From assembly GCA_016932955.1 (NCBI GenBank), contig JAFGBV010000135.1:1-32313 (forward strand): a DNA stretch of 32,313 nt, given 5' to 3'. How positions within the stretch are numbered: the first letter of the stretch is position 1; each line of letters begins with the position of its first letter. The stretch is from Anaerolineales bacterium. Lineage in GTDB: Bacteria; Chloroflexota; Anaerolineae; Anaerolineales; UBA4823. The notes below the pieces were generated by a model. It was not told where the DNA came from. It made no database searches and saw only the letters and a program-made list of their open reading frames with translations. Below, piece after piece: positions 9,153 through 16,692 of the stretch. Position numbers and translations under genes: made by a program.

Positions 9153-10238
9153 CTAACCCTCAATCCAGCGTAAGAAACGCCGCGCCCAGGATTGCATGCG
9201 GATCCACAAGCGGTAAGATTTGGAGGATACTTGGCGTTGCGGAAGGAAAGGCCCCGTCCAAACGGCTACGGCTGCTCCCCAAGTTAGCCCTGCGCCAAAA
9301 CCCACAAACACAACCCGATCACCTGCCTGCAAACGGCCTTGCTGGATTGCCTCGCAGGTAGCAATAGGAATCGATGCAGTAGAAGTATTCCCATAGCGGT
9401 CGACGTTCACCACGCACTTCTCCAGTGGAATATCCAGCGCCCGCGCCGCAGCGTCAATGATGCGCTCATTCGCCTGGTGGGGAATAACCAGGTTGATCTC
9501 CTGGATCGTCAGCCCTGCCGCATCCACCACCTCCTTAGTTGCCATTGACATCACACGCGTGGCAAAACGAAATACCTCTCGCCCTTTCATCTGGAGGTAG
9601 TGTTGCCCTTTATAGATGGTTTCCAAGCTTGCTGGCATGCGACTGCCACCAGCCGGCACCGAGAGCAAGTCACTGCCAGATCCATCCGAGCGCATCGTAG
9701 CTGAGACCAACCCGCCGGGTTCTTCGCTGGCTTGAAGTACGAACGCCCCTGCCCCGTCGCCAAACAGGATACAGGTATCCCGATCTTTCCAATTGGTAAG
9801 TCGCGAGAGTGTTTCCGCACCGATCACCAGCGCGTTTTTTATCGAACCTGTGCGAATACATTGTGTGGCGATATTCAGAGCGTAAATAAAACCCGAACAG
9901 GCTCCCGAGAGATCAAATGCACCTGCCTTCACCGCACCAATCCGGTCCTGCACCAGGCAGGCAGTCGCCGGAAAGAGGTGTTCCGGCGATGAGGTAGAAA
10001 CAATGATCAAATCAACATCCGATGGTTTCAAGCTCGCCACTTGCAAAGCGTTCAGGGCAGCAGTTACTGCCAGCGAGGCAGTAGTATCATCCGGTCCAGC
10101 AATATGCCGCTCACGGATACCTGTGCGCGTGCGGATCCACTCATCCGAGGTATCCACCATTCCCGCCAGTTCCTCGTTAGTCAGGATTTTCTCTGGTACA
10201 GTCATCCCCCAGCCTGTTATATGGGCGTAAGGACTCAT
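9153..10238 (-). CDS. fabH: 3-oxoacyl-[acyl-carrier-protein] synthase III
   Basis: FabH condenses an acyl-CoA primer with malonyl-ACP to start fatty acid synthesis. The catalytic triad is intact: Cys114 in SGACSGFIYA, His254 in IPHQANERI and Asn284 in YGNTSTASIP. The ATG overlaps the fabF stop as ATGA, and an AGGAG lies eight bases upstream, so the two are translated from one transcript. The protein is 361 residues, about 35 longer than usual: after the normal end near VAVWTGP (residue 330) there is a tail rich in Arg, Trp and Ser that may form an amphipathic helix. Family assignment is secure; the role of the tail is unknown. Confidence 0.95.
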   Translation of the reverse strand: MSPYAHITGWGMTVPEKILTNEELAGMVDTSDEWIRTRTGIRERHIAGPDDTTASLAVTAALNALQVASLKPSDVDLIIVSTSSPEHLFPATACLVQDRIGAVKAGAFDLSGACSGFIYALNIATQCIRTGSIKNALVIGAETLSRLTNWKDRDTCILFGDGAGAFVLQASEEPGGLVSATMRSDGSGSDLLSVPAGGSRMPASLETIYKGQHYLQMKGREVFRFATRVMSMATKEVVDAAGLTIQEINLVIPHQANERIIDAAARALDIPLEKCVVNVDRYGNTSTASIPIATCEAIQQGRLQAGDRVVFVGFGAGLTWGAAVAVWTGPFLPQRQVSSKSYRLWIRMQSWARRFLRWIEG

Positions 10239-11485
10239 TGCCTATGCTCCTGATACCGGCTGAAGATAATAGTCGCATTATGCCCACCAAAACCGAACGA
10301 ATTTGACAGCACATGGTCAAGCCGCACCGGACGGGATTGATTTGGAACATAATCCAGGTCGCACTCTGGATCAGGGTATTCATAATTGATCGTTGGCGGG
10401 ATGAGCTCGTGTTGTAAAACTTGCACGCAAATCACCCCCTCCAAAGCGCCTGCGGCTCCCAGCAGATGCCCGGTCATTGACTTGGTCGAAGAGATCGGGA
10501 TCCGGTAAGCCAAGTCGGCAAACACAGTTTTAACCGCCATGGTTTCGCTCTTATCATTCAAAAGCGTGCTCGTGCCGTGCGCGTTGATATACCCCACCTG
10601 GTCAACCCGCAAGCCGGAATCTAGCAGCGCCAGGCGCATGCAGGCGGCCGCCCCTGTCCCATTTTCAGCCGGGGCAGAGATATGATATGCATCATTCGTA
10701 GTTCCATAACCGCTCACCTCTGCCAAAATCGTCGCACCGCGACCCCGTGCATGCTCCAGCGTTTCCAGCACCAAAACCGCAGCTCCCTCGCCCATTAAAA
10801 ACCCATCTCGCTGCAGGTCAAACGGACGTGAAGCATGCTCCGGATCATCATTACGTGTCGAAAGCGCATTCATCACCCCCATCCCCGCCATAGCGATTGG
10901 CACAATCGCTGCCTCACTGCCTCCACTGAGCATCACATCCGCCGCCCCGCGGCGGATGATCTCGCAAGCCTCGCCAATGGCATTCGTGCCGCTAGCACAC
11001 GCAGAGACAACCGCCAGATTTGGACCACGCACCCCCAATTGGATCGCAATCACCCCCGGGCATGAATCCTGGAGCATCATGGGCACCAGAAATGGGCTCA
11101 CCCGTTCTGGTCCCCTCTCGTAGACCACTTGCATCTGTTCATACAAAGTCGAGATCCCACCCACTCCGCTGCCCATCACGACACCAATCCGATCCCGGTT
11201 GGAATCATCAATCGTCAGGCCCGCCTGCTCAACAGCCTGTTTTGCTGCCGCTAATCCATACTGGCTGAAAAGATCCATCCTGCGCGCCTCGCGGCTGCCA
11301 AACAATGCTGCACCATCAAACCCCTTTACCTCAGCCGCAATTTTCACCCTGTGCGCACTGGTGTCATAGCGTGTGATGAGCCCGGCGCCAGAACGACCGC
11401 TTATAATCCCTTCCCAAAGCGTCGGCACATCATTTCCTAACGGGCTGATACAGCCTAAGCCGGTGACCACAACACGTTTTCTCAT
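10235..11485 (-). CDS. fabF: 3-oxoacyl-[acyl-carrier-protein] synthase II
   Basis: FabF elongates acyl-ACP with malonyl-ACP in type II fatty acid synthesis. The triad Cys163 (VVSACASGTN), His303 (NAHGTST) and His340 (MTGHLLGAAG) falls at the same residue numbers as in Escherichia coli FabF. I chose the ATG at 11485 (416 residues), which has AGGAGG five bases upstream; a TTG at 11503 is in frame but would contain that site. The gene overlaps fabH by four bases (ATGA) and begins a two-gene fatty acid unit. A hairpin upstream separates it from the HAD-DinB gene. No acpP, fabD or fabG is in the window. Confidence 0.97.
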   Translation of the reverse strand: MRKRVVVTGLGCISPLGNDVPTLWEGIISGRSGAGLITRYDTSAHRVKIAAEVKGFDGAALFGSREARRMDLFSQYGLAAAKQAVEQAGLTIDDSNRDRIGVVMGSGVGGISTLYEQMQVVYERGPERVSPFLVPMMLQDSCPGVIAIQLGVRGPNLAVVSACASGTNAIGEACEIIRRGAADVMLSGGSEAAIVPIAMAGMGVMNALSTRNDDPEHASRPFDLQRDGFLMGEGAAVLVLETLEHARGRGATILAEVSGYGTTNDAYHISAPAENGTGAAACMRLALLDSGLRVDQVGYINAHGTSTLLNDKSETMAVKTVFADLAYRIPISSTKSMTGHLLGAAGALEGVICVQVLQHELIPPTINYEYPDPECDLDYVPNQSRPVRLDHVLSNSFGFGGHNATIIFSRYQEHRQ

Positions 11486-11550
11486 GCCTGCCTCCTGTAG
11501 CAAATGATTTCTTCATGTTTACAACAGCAGAGAACTCTGGATTAACAACA

Positions 11551-11573
11551 CCGCCTCCATCAGATGGAGGCGG
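11551..11573 (-). terminator. probable terminator after the HAD-DinB gene
   Basis: CCGCCTCCA and TGGAGGCGG form a perfect 9-bp GC-rich stem with a 5-base loop, about 47 bases past the HAD-DinB stop. On the minus strand it is followed by a T-rich but interrupted tract (TGTTGTTAAT), so termination is likely but not certain. It lies between that gene and fabF. Confidence 0.6.
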
Positions 11574-11619
11574 ATAATTTCGACCGGCAAAGGGACTTTC
11601 GACAGAAGATATTAGCCCG

Positions 11620-12819
11620 TTATACTGATCTTGTTAGTGCGTGAACCTGGCGCACGTGCACGCGGTCATGTTGTGCGATGATATTGGCAAGCTCTTGCAA
11701 GCGCGTCGGTCCAAAGATGGCATGACGCGCTGTGCGTTGCCACCCCTGCGCTGGAAGACTCTGCAGCATATTGACCAGTTCAATGCGCGCAGAGGTAAAT
11801 TCGCGCCAGGCATCCAACGCGTTTTGCTGGGCATACTGCCTCGTTTCAGCCCATGCATCTGTATCCTTGCCAGGAATAAAGGGGTTCTCCTCTGCCAAAA
11901 CCCTCTGCATGCGCGGAATATTGACTTCGATCTCTACATCCCGCAGATGGCACAACACCTCCACCACCCCCCATTCCTGTGGGGCAGGGCGCGCCGTCAG
12001 TTGTTCAGCATTCAGCCCCCCGCATCGCGCCGAAAATACCGCTGGAGTCGAGCGCAGCACAGCCAGGATCGCATCGGGTGCACTCAGCTCTGGCTCATGT
12101 TTTTCTAGGGGTTCAGCATGCAGCCACTTCAATAAACCATTTAGATCACCCTGCGCAGGCAGCTCCCCCCCACCTTCCCAGGCGCGTAACCCATCCGAGC
12201 ATACCCAATAAAACCCCAAGCCAAGCTGGCGCGCTGGTGCAATATCCATCACCGCATCATCGCCAGCCATGACAACCCCGCCCTCTGGCCAGCCAAGCTG
12301 GCCTAAGAACTCGGTGTAATACGCCAGATTGGGCTTGGCGAAATGAAAGGTCTCATAGCTGGGCACAAGGTCAAAGGACACTTCTTGCACTGCAAGCCCA
12401 GCCCATTCCAGGCGCTGCTCAATGGCTGTGCGGGGGAAAAGCGGATTTGTCGCCACGCCCACTTTGTAACCGAGATTGAAAACCTCCTGTACGAGGCGCA
12501 CCGCATCCGGTTTCGGCTTCGTCACGCGCCGTAAAAGGGGAAAATCCTGGGTGTAGAAAGCATCAATCGTCTCCCGCACAACATCCTGCTGCAATCCCAA
12601 CGCCGGATAAAACGCCGCATTGAACACCTCAGCAAGGCTACGATCAGGAAGCTGGTTCTCAGACATCTTGCGTGTGGCAGCAAGCAGATGCTGAATCAGT
12701 GATTGTGGCTCTGCATGCACCGCCATACGCGCGGAAAGTGCCTGCAAGTAAGCAGGCACAAAACGATCCATATCGTTCGCTAGCAGAGTATCATCCAGGT
12801 CAAGGAGCAGAACCGTCAT
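11620..12819 (-). CDS. HAD-superfamily hydrolase fused to a DinB-like domain
   Basis: Two domains are visible in one 399-residue protein. Residues 1 to about 235 are a HAD-type phosphatase: motif I DLDDTLL (Asp7, Asp9), a motif II Thr in VATNPLFP, a motif III Lys in FAKPNL and motif IV AGDDAVMD. Residues from about 244 to 399 look like a DinB/YfiT-type four-helix metal-binding domain, with a plausible triad of His291 (CHLRDVE), His384 and His388 (QHDRVHVRQ). HAD enzymes dephosphorylate small metabolites, and DinB-fold proteins include thiol-dependent S-transferases; the substrate is unknown. I chose ATG 12819 because it sits directly before motif I. It overlaps the eight-cysteine gene by 20 bases, so the two are probably translationally coupled. 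Confidence 0.85.
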   Translation of the reverse strand: MTVLLLDLDDTLLANDMDRFVPAYLQALSARMAVHAEPQSLIQHLLAATRKMSENQLPDRSLAEVFNAAFYPALGLQQDVVRETIDAFYTQDFPLLRRVTKPKPDAVRLVQEVFNLGYKVGVATNPLFPRTAIEQRLEWAGLAVQEVSFDLVPSYETFHFAKPNLAYYTEFLGQLGWPEGGVVMAGDDAVMDIAPARQLGLGFYWVCSDGLRAWEGGGELPAQGDLNGLLKWLHAEPLEKHEPELSAPDAILAVLRSTPAVFSARCGGLNAEQLTARPAPQEWGVVEVLCHLRDVEIEVNIPRMQRVLAEENPFIPGKDTDAWAETRQYAQQNALDAWREFTSARIELVNMLQSLPAQGWQRTARHAIFGPTRLQELANIIAQHDRVHVRQVHALTRSV

Positions 12820-13150
12820 GCGGATTTTCCCCAAAAACAGGCAGCAGCGTGTGGCATTCCCCACAGCCGATATAAGCATCAAAACCGGAACGGTGAGTTT
12901 TGGTGCAGTAAGTTGTGACCTCGACTCTCTGCTTAAAAAATGGGAAAGGCCGCCTCAGCCGCGGCTTCAGGCTCATCGACTGGCAGGCATTTGCCATCTG
13001 GATCCCCGGCACTGGGCAGGTCTCACACAACTCCCTCCGCCAGGGCAGCGGGGAAGTACCCCCCTGCAGCAAGCGGCATTCCTCACGCTCGCGGCCGCGG
13101 TGGTAATCCCCATAAAAATAGCGACATTCTTTCCCAGCAGGTGTGCGCAT
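12800..13150 (-). CDS. small eight-cysteine protein of unknown function
   Basis: I do not recognise a named family. The 116-residue protein has eight cysteines at 9, 25, 42, 45, 56, 82, 96 and 99, including CETCP (42-46) and CGECH (96-100). The spacing suggests two metal sites, either zinc ribbons or Fe-S clusters. The N-terminal stretch ECRYFYGDYHRGREREEC is rich in aromatic and charged residues. The paired CxxC motifs argue that it is a real gene and not a shadow of the open frames on the other strand. It begins about 48 bases after efp and overlaps the HAD-DinB start by 20 bases, consistent with an efp-led operon. There is no clear ribosome site before the ATG. Confidence 0.65.
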   Translation of the reverse strand: MRTPAGKECRYFYGDYHRGREREECRLLQGGTSPLPWRRELCETCPVPGIQMANACQSMSLKPRLRRPFPFFKQRVEVTTYCTKTHRSGFDAYIGCGECHTLLPVFGENPHDGSAP

Positions 13151-13198
13151 GCTACTCTAGTTTATCATAGTGAATGAAGGCGATCTAAACTTTACGAC

Positions 13199-13756
13199 TC
13201 AGACCCGCGTGACATAAGAACCGGTTCGGGTATCTACGCGGATACGATCTCCCACATCCACAAATCCAGGCACCTGCACTTCCAGGCCGGTATGTGTCTT
13301 TACCTTCTTGGTCACACCGGTCGCCGTATCGCCGCGCACTGCCATCTCCCCTTCCACCACATCCATATCAACCGTAATGGGCAAATCCACATCAATCGGC
13401 TCACCCTGGTAGAATGTCAGCTTGAGCTCCAGATTCTCAGTCAGGTATAGCGCACTATCACCAAGCAGGCTCGCCGGGATGGCTGGCTGTTCAAAGGTCT
13501 CCATATCCATGAAGAAATACAATTCGCCATCATTATACAGGTATTGCACATTATGGAAATCCAGTCGCGCATCCTGCACTCGCTCGCCCGATTGGAATGT
13601 TCGCTCCAGAGTCGTGCCAGAGCGTAAATCCACTGCCTTGACCCGAATGGTCGCATTCCCACGTCCAGGTTTGTGGTGGCTATACTCCAATACTTTATAC
13701 AGTTTGCCATCGTATTCAAAGGTAACCCCTTTGCGAAGTTCATTTACATCGATCAT
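13199..13756 (-). CDS. efp: translation elongation factor P
   Basis: EF-P enters the ribosomal E-site region and relieves stalling at consecutive prolines. The 185-residue length, the KOW-like N-terminal domain, the two OB domains and the C-terminal signature with VDTRTGSYVTRV are all canonical. The loop that reaches the peptidyl-transferase centre reads HHKPGRGNAT, so the tip residue is Arg32 rather than the Lys modified in E. coli or Bacillus. AGAGGA lies seven bases before the ATG. The gene is divergent from the response regulator at 13957 and leads the minus-strand genes for the eight-cysteine protein and HAD-DinB. Confidence 0.97.
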   Translation of the reverse strand: MIDVNELRKGVTFEYDGKLYKVLEYSHHKPGRGNATIRVKAVDLRSGTTLERTFQSGERVQDARLDFHNVQYLYNDGELYFFMDMETFEQPAIPASLLGDSALYLTENLELKLTFYQGEPIDVDLPITVDMDVVEGEMAVRGDTATGVTKKVKTHTGLEVQVPGFVDVGDRIRVDTRTGSYVTRV

Positions 13757-13784
13757 GCAAATTTCCTCTTGCTTTCCATTTCTT

Positions 13785-13814
13785 AGTATTACCCCGAAGA
13801 TTCCAAAATATCAA
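13785..13814 (-). promoter_or_regulatory. possible promoter of efp
   Basis: On the minus strand TTGATA (13814-13809) and AATACT (13790-13785) are 18 bases apart, matching 5 of 6 and 4 of 6 consensus positions. It lies about 29 bases before the efp ATG. Confidence 0.4.
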
Positions 13815-13956
13815 GCAGAATGCTTTCCTCTAGTGATTATCCAGAATCTATTGGTTTACAGGCAGGGCGATTATAGCGGAGGGCGAATGGGTTGGCAAGG
13901 CTAAATCCAATTTTGTGGTAAACTTTAACCACGCACAGAAAGCGCAGGAGGTGAGC

Positions 13957-14361
13957 GTGGAAGACAAACCCAAACGCCTGGTCTATATTGAAGACGAGGA
14001 GGAAATGATTGACCTGGTGACACTCGTGCTGGGGCGCCGTGGCTATGAAGTTATCGGCGCGAACGGGGGACGGCAAGGGCTGGACTTGGTGCGCAAAGAG
14101 CTCCCCGACCTGGTTCTACTCGACCTGATGATGCCTGATATGGATGGCTGGGATGTGTACCACCACCTCAAAGCAGAAGACGATACGCGTGATATCCCTG
14201 TCATCATCGTCACTGCCAAAGCACAGAGCATTGATAAAGTGCTAGGCCTGCACATTGCCAAAGTGGACGATTACATTGCTAAGCCATTTAGCCCCCAAGA
14301 GCTATTAGATAGCATCGAAAAAATCCTGCGCCAGCACCCCAAAACAGCTTCGCAACCCTGA
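13957..14361 (+). CDS. single-domain response regulator (receiver only)
   Basis: A CheY-like receiver domain fills the whole protein (134 residues) with no output domain. The acidic pocket is Glu12/Asp13, the phosphoacceptor is Asp56 in LLDLMMPDMDG, the switch Thr is Thr86 in IIVTAK, and the conserved Lys is Lys109 in AKPFSP. I chose GTG 13957 because AGGAGG lies five bases upstream; an in-frame ATG at 13915 lacks a ribosome site. No histidine kinase is nearby, so its phosphodonor must be encoded elsewhere. It probably works through protein-protein contact. Confidence 0.9.
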   Translation: MEDKPKRLVYIEDEEEMIDLVTLVLGRRGYEVIGANGGRQGLDLVRKELPDLVLLDLMMPDMDGWDVYHHLKAEDDTRDIPVIIVTAKAQSIDKVLGLHIAKVDDYIAKPFSPQELLDSIEKILRQHPKTASQP

Positions 14362-14435
14362 GTTTCGTGCAGTGGGGCGATTCGAGGCGTCTCGTTTTAT
14401 CACTGCTTTCTTGGATGGGCAATCCTTTTTCCGCG

Positions 14436-14810
14436 ATGAAATTCGTAACGATCCATAACCTCTCCCGACCACAGGTGCAGCCTGTGCTTGCCGGTTACTG
14501 CAAATCCTTCTTCTGCCAGTTGCGCGGCCTGATGTTTTGCAAGCACCTGTCGTCGGATAAGGGTCTTTTGCTTGTCCAGGGACGCCAAAGCCGGCTGGAT
14601 TCTTCGATACATATGTTTTTCATGCGATTCGATATCTGCGCCGTTTGGATTTCTTCCAACCACCTGGTGGTTGATATGCGCCTGGCGCGGCGCTGGTACC
14701 CGGCTTACCTGCCCCAAAAACCTGCCCAATACGTATTGGAATTACATGCAGATCGTTTCAATGATTTCCAGATTGGTGACCAAATCCGTTTCGATGATGC
14801 TACTGCGTAA
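14436..14810 (+). CDS. DUF192 family protein
   Basis: The 124-residue product has the layout of DUF192: a short N-terminal strand region, then the motif LRGLMFCKHL (family: R-GLM-R-L), KGLLLVQ, a hydrophobic segment where the family has FWMKNT, and a C-terminal VLELHADRF...IGDQI. DUF192 proteins are small beta-rich proteins of unknown function, often exported in other bacteria; no signal peptide is seen here. The start is uncertain: ATG 14436 begins the conserved part, and ATG 14415 is an alternative; neither has a strong ribosome site. The end overlaps the peptidase start by 17 bases, so the two are likely co-translated. Confidence 0.75.
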   Translation: MKFVTIHNLSRPQVQPVLAGYCKSFFCQLRGLMFCKHLSSDKGLLLVQGRQSRLDSSIHMFFMRFDICAVWISSNHLVVDMRLARRWYPAYLPQKPAQYVLELHADRFNDFQIGDQIRFDDATA

Positions 14811-16215
14811 TGCAAGCCTGCTCCTGATACTCGCCTTGCTCTGGCCTATGCAGCCTGCCCTGGCCCAGCAAGAACCGCCCCCTGGCCCCGTCTATATTGT
14901 TCAATTCGGGGATACCGTTTGGGATATTGCGGCGCGCTTTGGCGTTTCGGTGGATGAATTGTTGCTGGTCAATGGCATCGCCGATGCCAGCCAGCTCCAG
15001 GCAGGCGCATCGTTGGTGATCCCCGGGCTAGAAGGCATCCAGGGCACTCTCACAACAAAGACCGTCGCCTTCGGCGAAACCTTGCACAGCCTGAGTCTGC
15101 GCTATGGAGTGCCAGAGGATATCCTGACCCGCCTTAACCACATCACCAGCCCAGTTGAGCTTTATGCCGGTGCTTCTCTCGTCATTCCAGAATCGACCGA
15201 GATCCCAGAAAGCAGCGGGCGCGCGGTGCTGACCCCCGGACAAAGCCTTTTGGAGCTGGCTATCCTGCGCAACAGCAACCCTTGGACGCTTTTGGCCCAA
15301 AATAGCCTGGAGAATACCTATTATGCCCTGCCAGGCGACGTGCTATGCATCCCTGGTGCTGCCGAGGAAGGTCCCGGCGGCTTACCGCCCCAAATAACTA
15401 CGATTGAGATCACCCCTCTCGTCCAGGGAAAGACCACTGTTGTGCGCATCACCTCCAGTGAGCCGGTTGCTCTTTCTGGCACCTTGATGGAACACCGCCT
15501 GAACTTCTTCAACGACCCATCAGGAGCGATCATTGCCTTGCAGGGGGTGTATGCCCTGGCAGAGCCGGGTATCTACCCCTTCTCGCTGCAGGGCACGCTT
15601 GCAAACGGCGCTCCTCTGGCTTTTGTGCAATCCGTTTTGGTCAGCAACGGCAACTACAGTTATGAATCACTGACAGTCGATCCCGCAACCCTTGATCCAT
15701 CAGTAACACAGCCTGAGAACGAGCAATGGATGGCACTGGCTTCACCAGCTACAGAGAATAAACGCTGGGAGGGTGTTTTCTCCGCCCCAGTCGATACAGT
15801 ATTTCTACAATGTATTACTTCGTGGTTTGGAACCCGGCGCTCGTATAATGAAAGCGACTACATCTATTTCCACACCGGCTTAGATTACTGTAACGGTGCT
15901 GGCTCTTCCGTATATGCTCCCGCGCCAGGAACAGTGGTCTTTGCTGGTAGGCTGGAGGTACGCGGATGCGCCATCATGATCGACCATGGCTGGGGGGTCT
16001 ACACCGCCTATATGCACCTCCAAGATAATAAGGATACGAAAGAGTGCCAGGATTATGGCATCCTGGTGAGCGAGAATGATTCTGTTGAGACAGGTCAGTT
16101 AATCGGCATCACTGGTGGAACCGGGCGCGTTCAGGGACCTCACCTGCATTGGGAGATCCTGGTGGGCGGCATCCAGGTGGATCCAGAGGATTGGCTGCTA
16201 CAGAGTTATCCCTGA
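14794..16215 (+). CDS. secreted LysM-domain M23 peptidase
   Basis: This is a cell-wall type endopeptidase of 473 residues. A signal peptide (residues 1 to about 24, ending in PALAQ) targets it outside. LysM-like repeats follow at about 33-77, 88-132 and, more degenerate, 144-188; LysM binds glycan. The C-terminal M23 (LytM/NlpD) domain has HTGLD (His360, Asp364) and HLH (His450, His452), the zinc ligands, so it should be catalytically competent. The start at ATG 14794, or the adjacent ATG 14797, is chosen because it begins the signal peptide; an upstream extension has no signal features. It overlaps the DUF192 gene and ends two bases from the convergent DUF2007-type gene. Confidence 0.92.
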   Translation: MMLLRNASLLLILALLWPMQPALAQQEPPPGPVYIVQFGDTVWDIAARFGVSVDELLLVNGIADASQLQAGASLVIPGLEGIQGTLTTKTVAFGETLHSLSLRYGVPEDILTRLNHITSPVELYAGASLVIPESTEIPESSGRAVLTPGQSLLELAILRNSNPWTLLAQNSLENTYYALPGDVLCIPGAAEEGPGGLPPQITTIEITPLVQGKTTVVRITSSEPVALSGTLMEHRLNFFNDPSGAIIALQGVYALAEPGIYPFSLQGTLANGAPLAFVQSVLVSNGNYSYESLTVDPATLDPSVTQPENEQWMALASPATENKRWEGVFSAPVDTVFLQCITSWFGTRRSYNESDYIYFHTGLDYCNGAGSSVYAPAPGTVVFAGRLEVRGCAIMIDHGWGVYTAYMHLQDNKDTKECQDYGILVSENDSVETGQLIGITGGTGRVQGPHLHWEILVGGIQVDPEDWLLQSYP

Positions 16216-16217
16216 TC

Positions 16218-16496
16218 CTAATCTTCTGGAGCGCCATCTTCGTAGTTCTGATCCCCTTCATCCTCCAGTTCACCCGCATAGTATTCACTCAGGATGTGCA
16301 ACGCCAGGTCGGCTTGGCTGGACGGAACCAGGATCTCAACCTCCCCCATGGGTCCTACAGCCAATCCATAAGCTACGCCAGCCCCCTCCTGGTTCAGCCA
16401 AACCTGAACCCCCTGCGCTTCTAGCGCGCCACGTAAGATCTCTGCCTGCAGGTGTCCGGCAACCTTATCCACTACAACCCATTCTTCATCCACCAT
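16218..16496 (-). CDS. DUF2007-type putative signal-transducing protein
   Basis: The 92-residue product has the DUF2007 layout: WVVVDKVAGHLQAEILRGAL, an ALEAQGVQVWL strand-turn, and a second half with VEILVPSSQADLALHIL, ending in an acidic tail. These are small cytosolic proteins with a ferredoxin-like fold and no proven function. AGGAGG lies five bases before the ATG. The gene stands alone and converges on the M23 peptidase. Confidence 0.75.
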   Translation of the reverse strand: MVDEEWVVVDKVAGHLQAEILRGALEAQGVQVWLNQEGAGVAYGLAVGPMGEVEILVPSSQADLALHILSEYYAGELEDEGDQNYEDGAPED

Positions 16497-16534
16497 TCAT
16501 ACCTCCTCAATATATGGATACACCCTGATTCTAC

Positions 16535-16564
16535 TTCAAAACTACCGTTTTCATCGAGTATAAT
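16535..16564 (+). promoter_or_regulatory. possible promoter of the 16693 gene
   Basis: TTCAAA (16535-16540) and a perfect TATAAT (16559-16564) are 18 bases apart. This would leave a leader of about 120 bases before the ATG at 16693. I see no recognisable structure in the rest of the 196-base divergent gap. Confidence 0.4.
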
Positions 16565-16692
16565 ATTCATGCGCAATCTTCTGCTGAATGGCGCAACGGT
16601 TTAGCGCGCCCGATTATCAAACCATTCGGGTATCTGCATAACCGCGTCTATCACTCTTGCGCAGATTATATAAAATTAGATTGAGGCTTTTT

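Noticed and set aside
12818..13177. Plus-strand open frames (about 63 to 119 residues) opposite the eight-cysteine gene and HAD start
   Set aside because: They have no ribosome site or family motif, and the minus-strand frame carries the paired CxxC pattern. They are antisense open frames.
14376..14399. Small hairpin (CGAG/CTCG) followed by TTTT after the response regulator
   Set aside because: The stem is only 4 bp; too weak to call a terminator.
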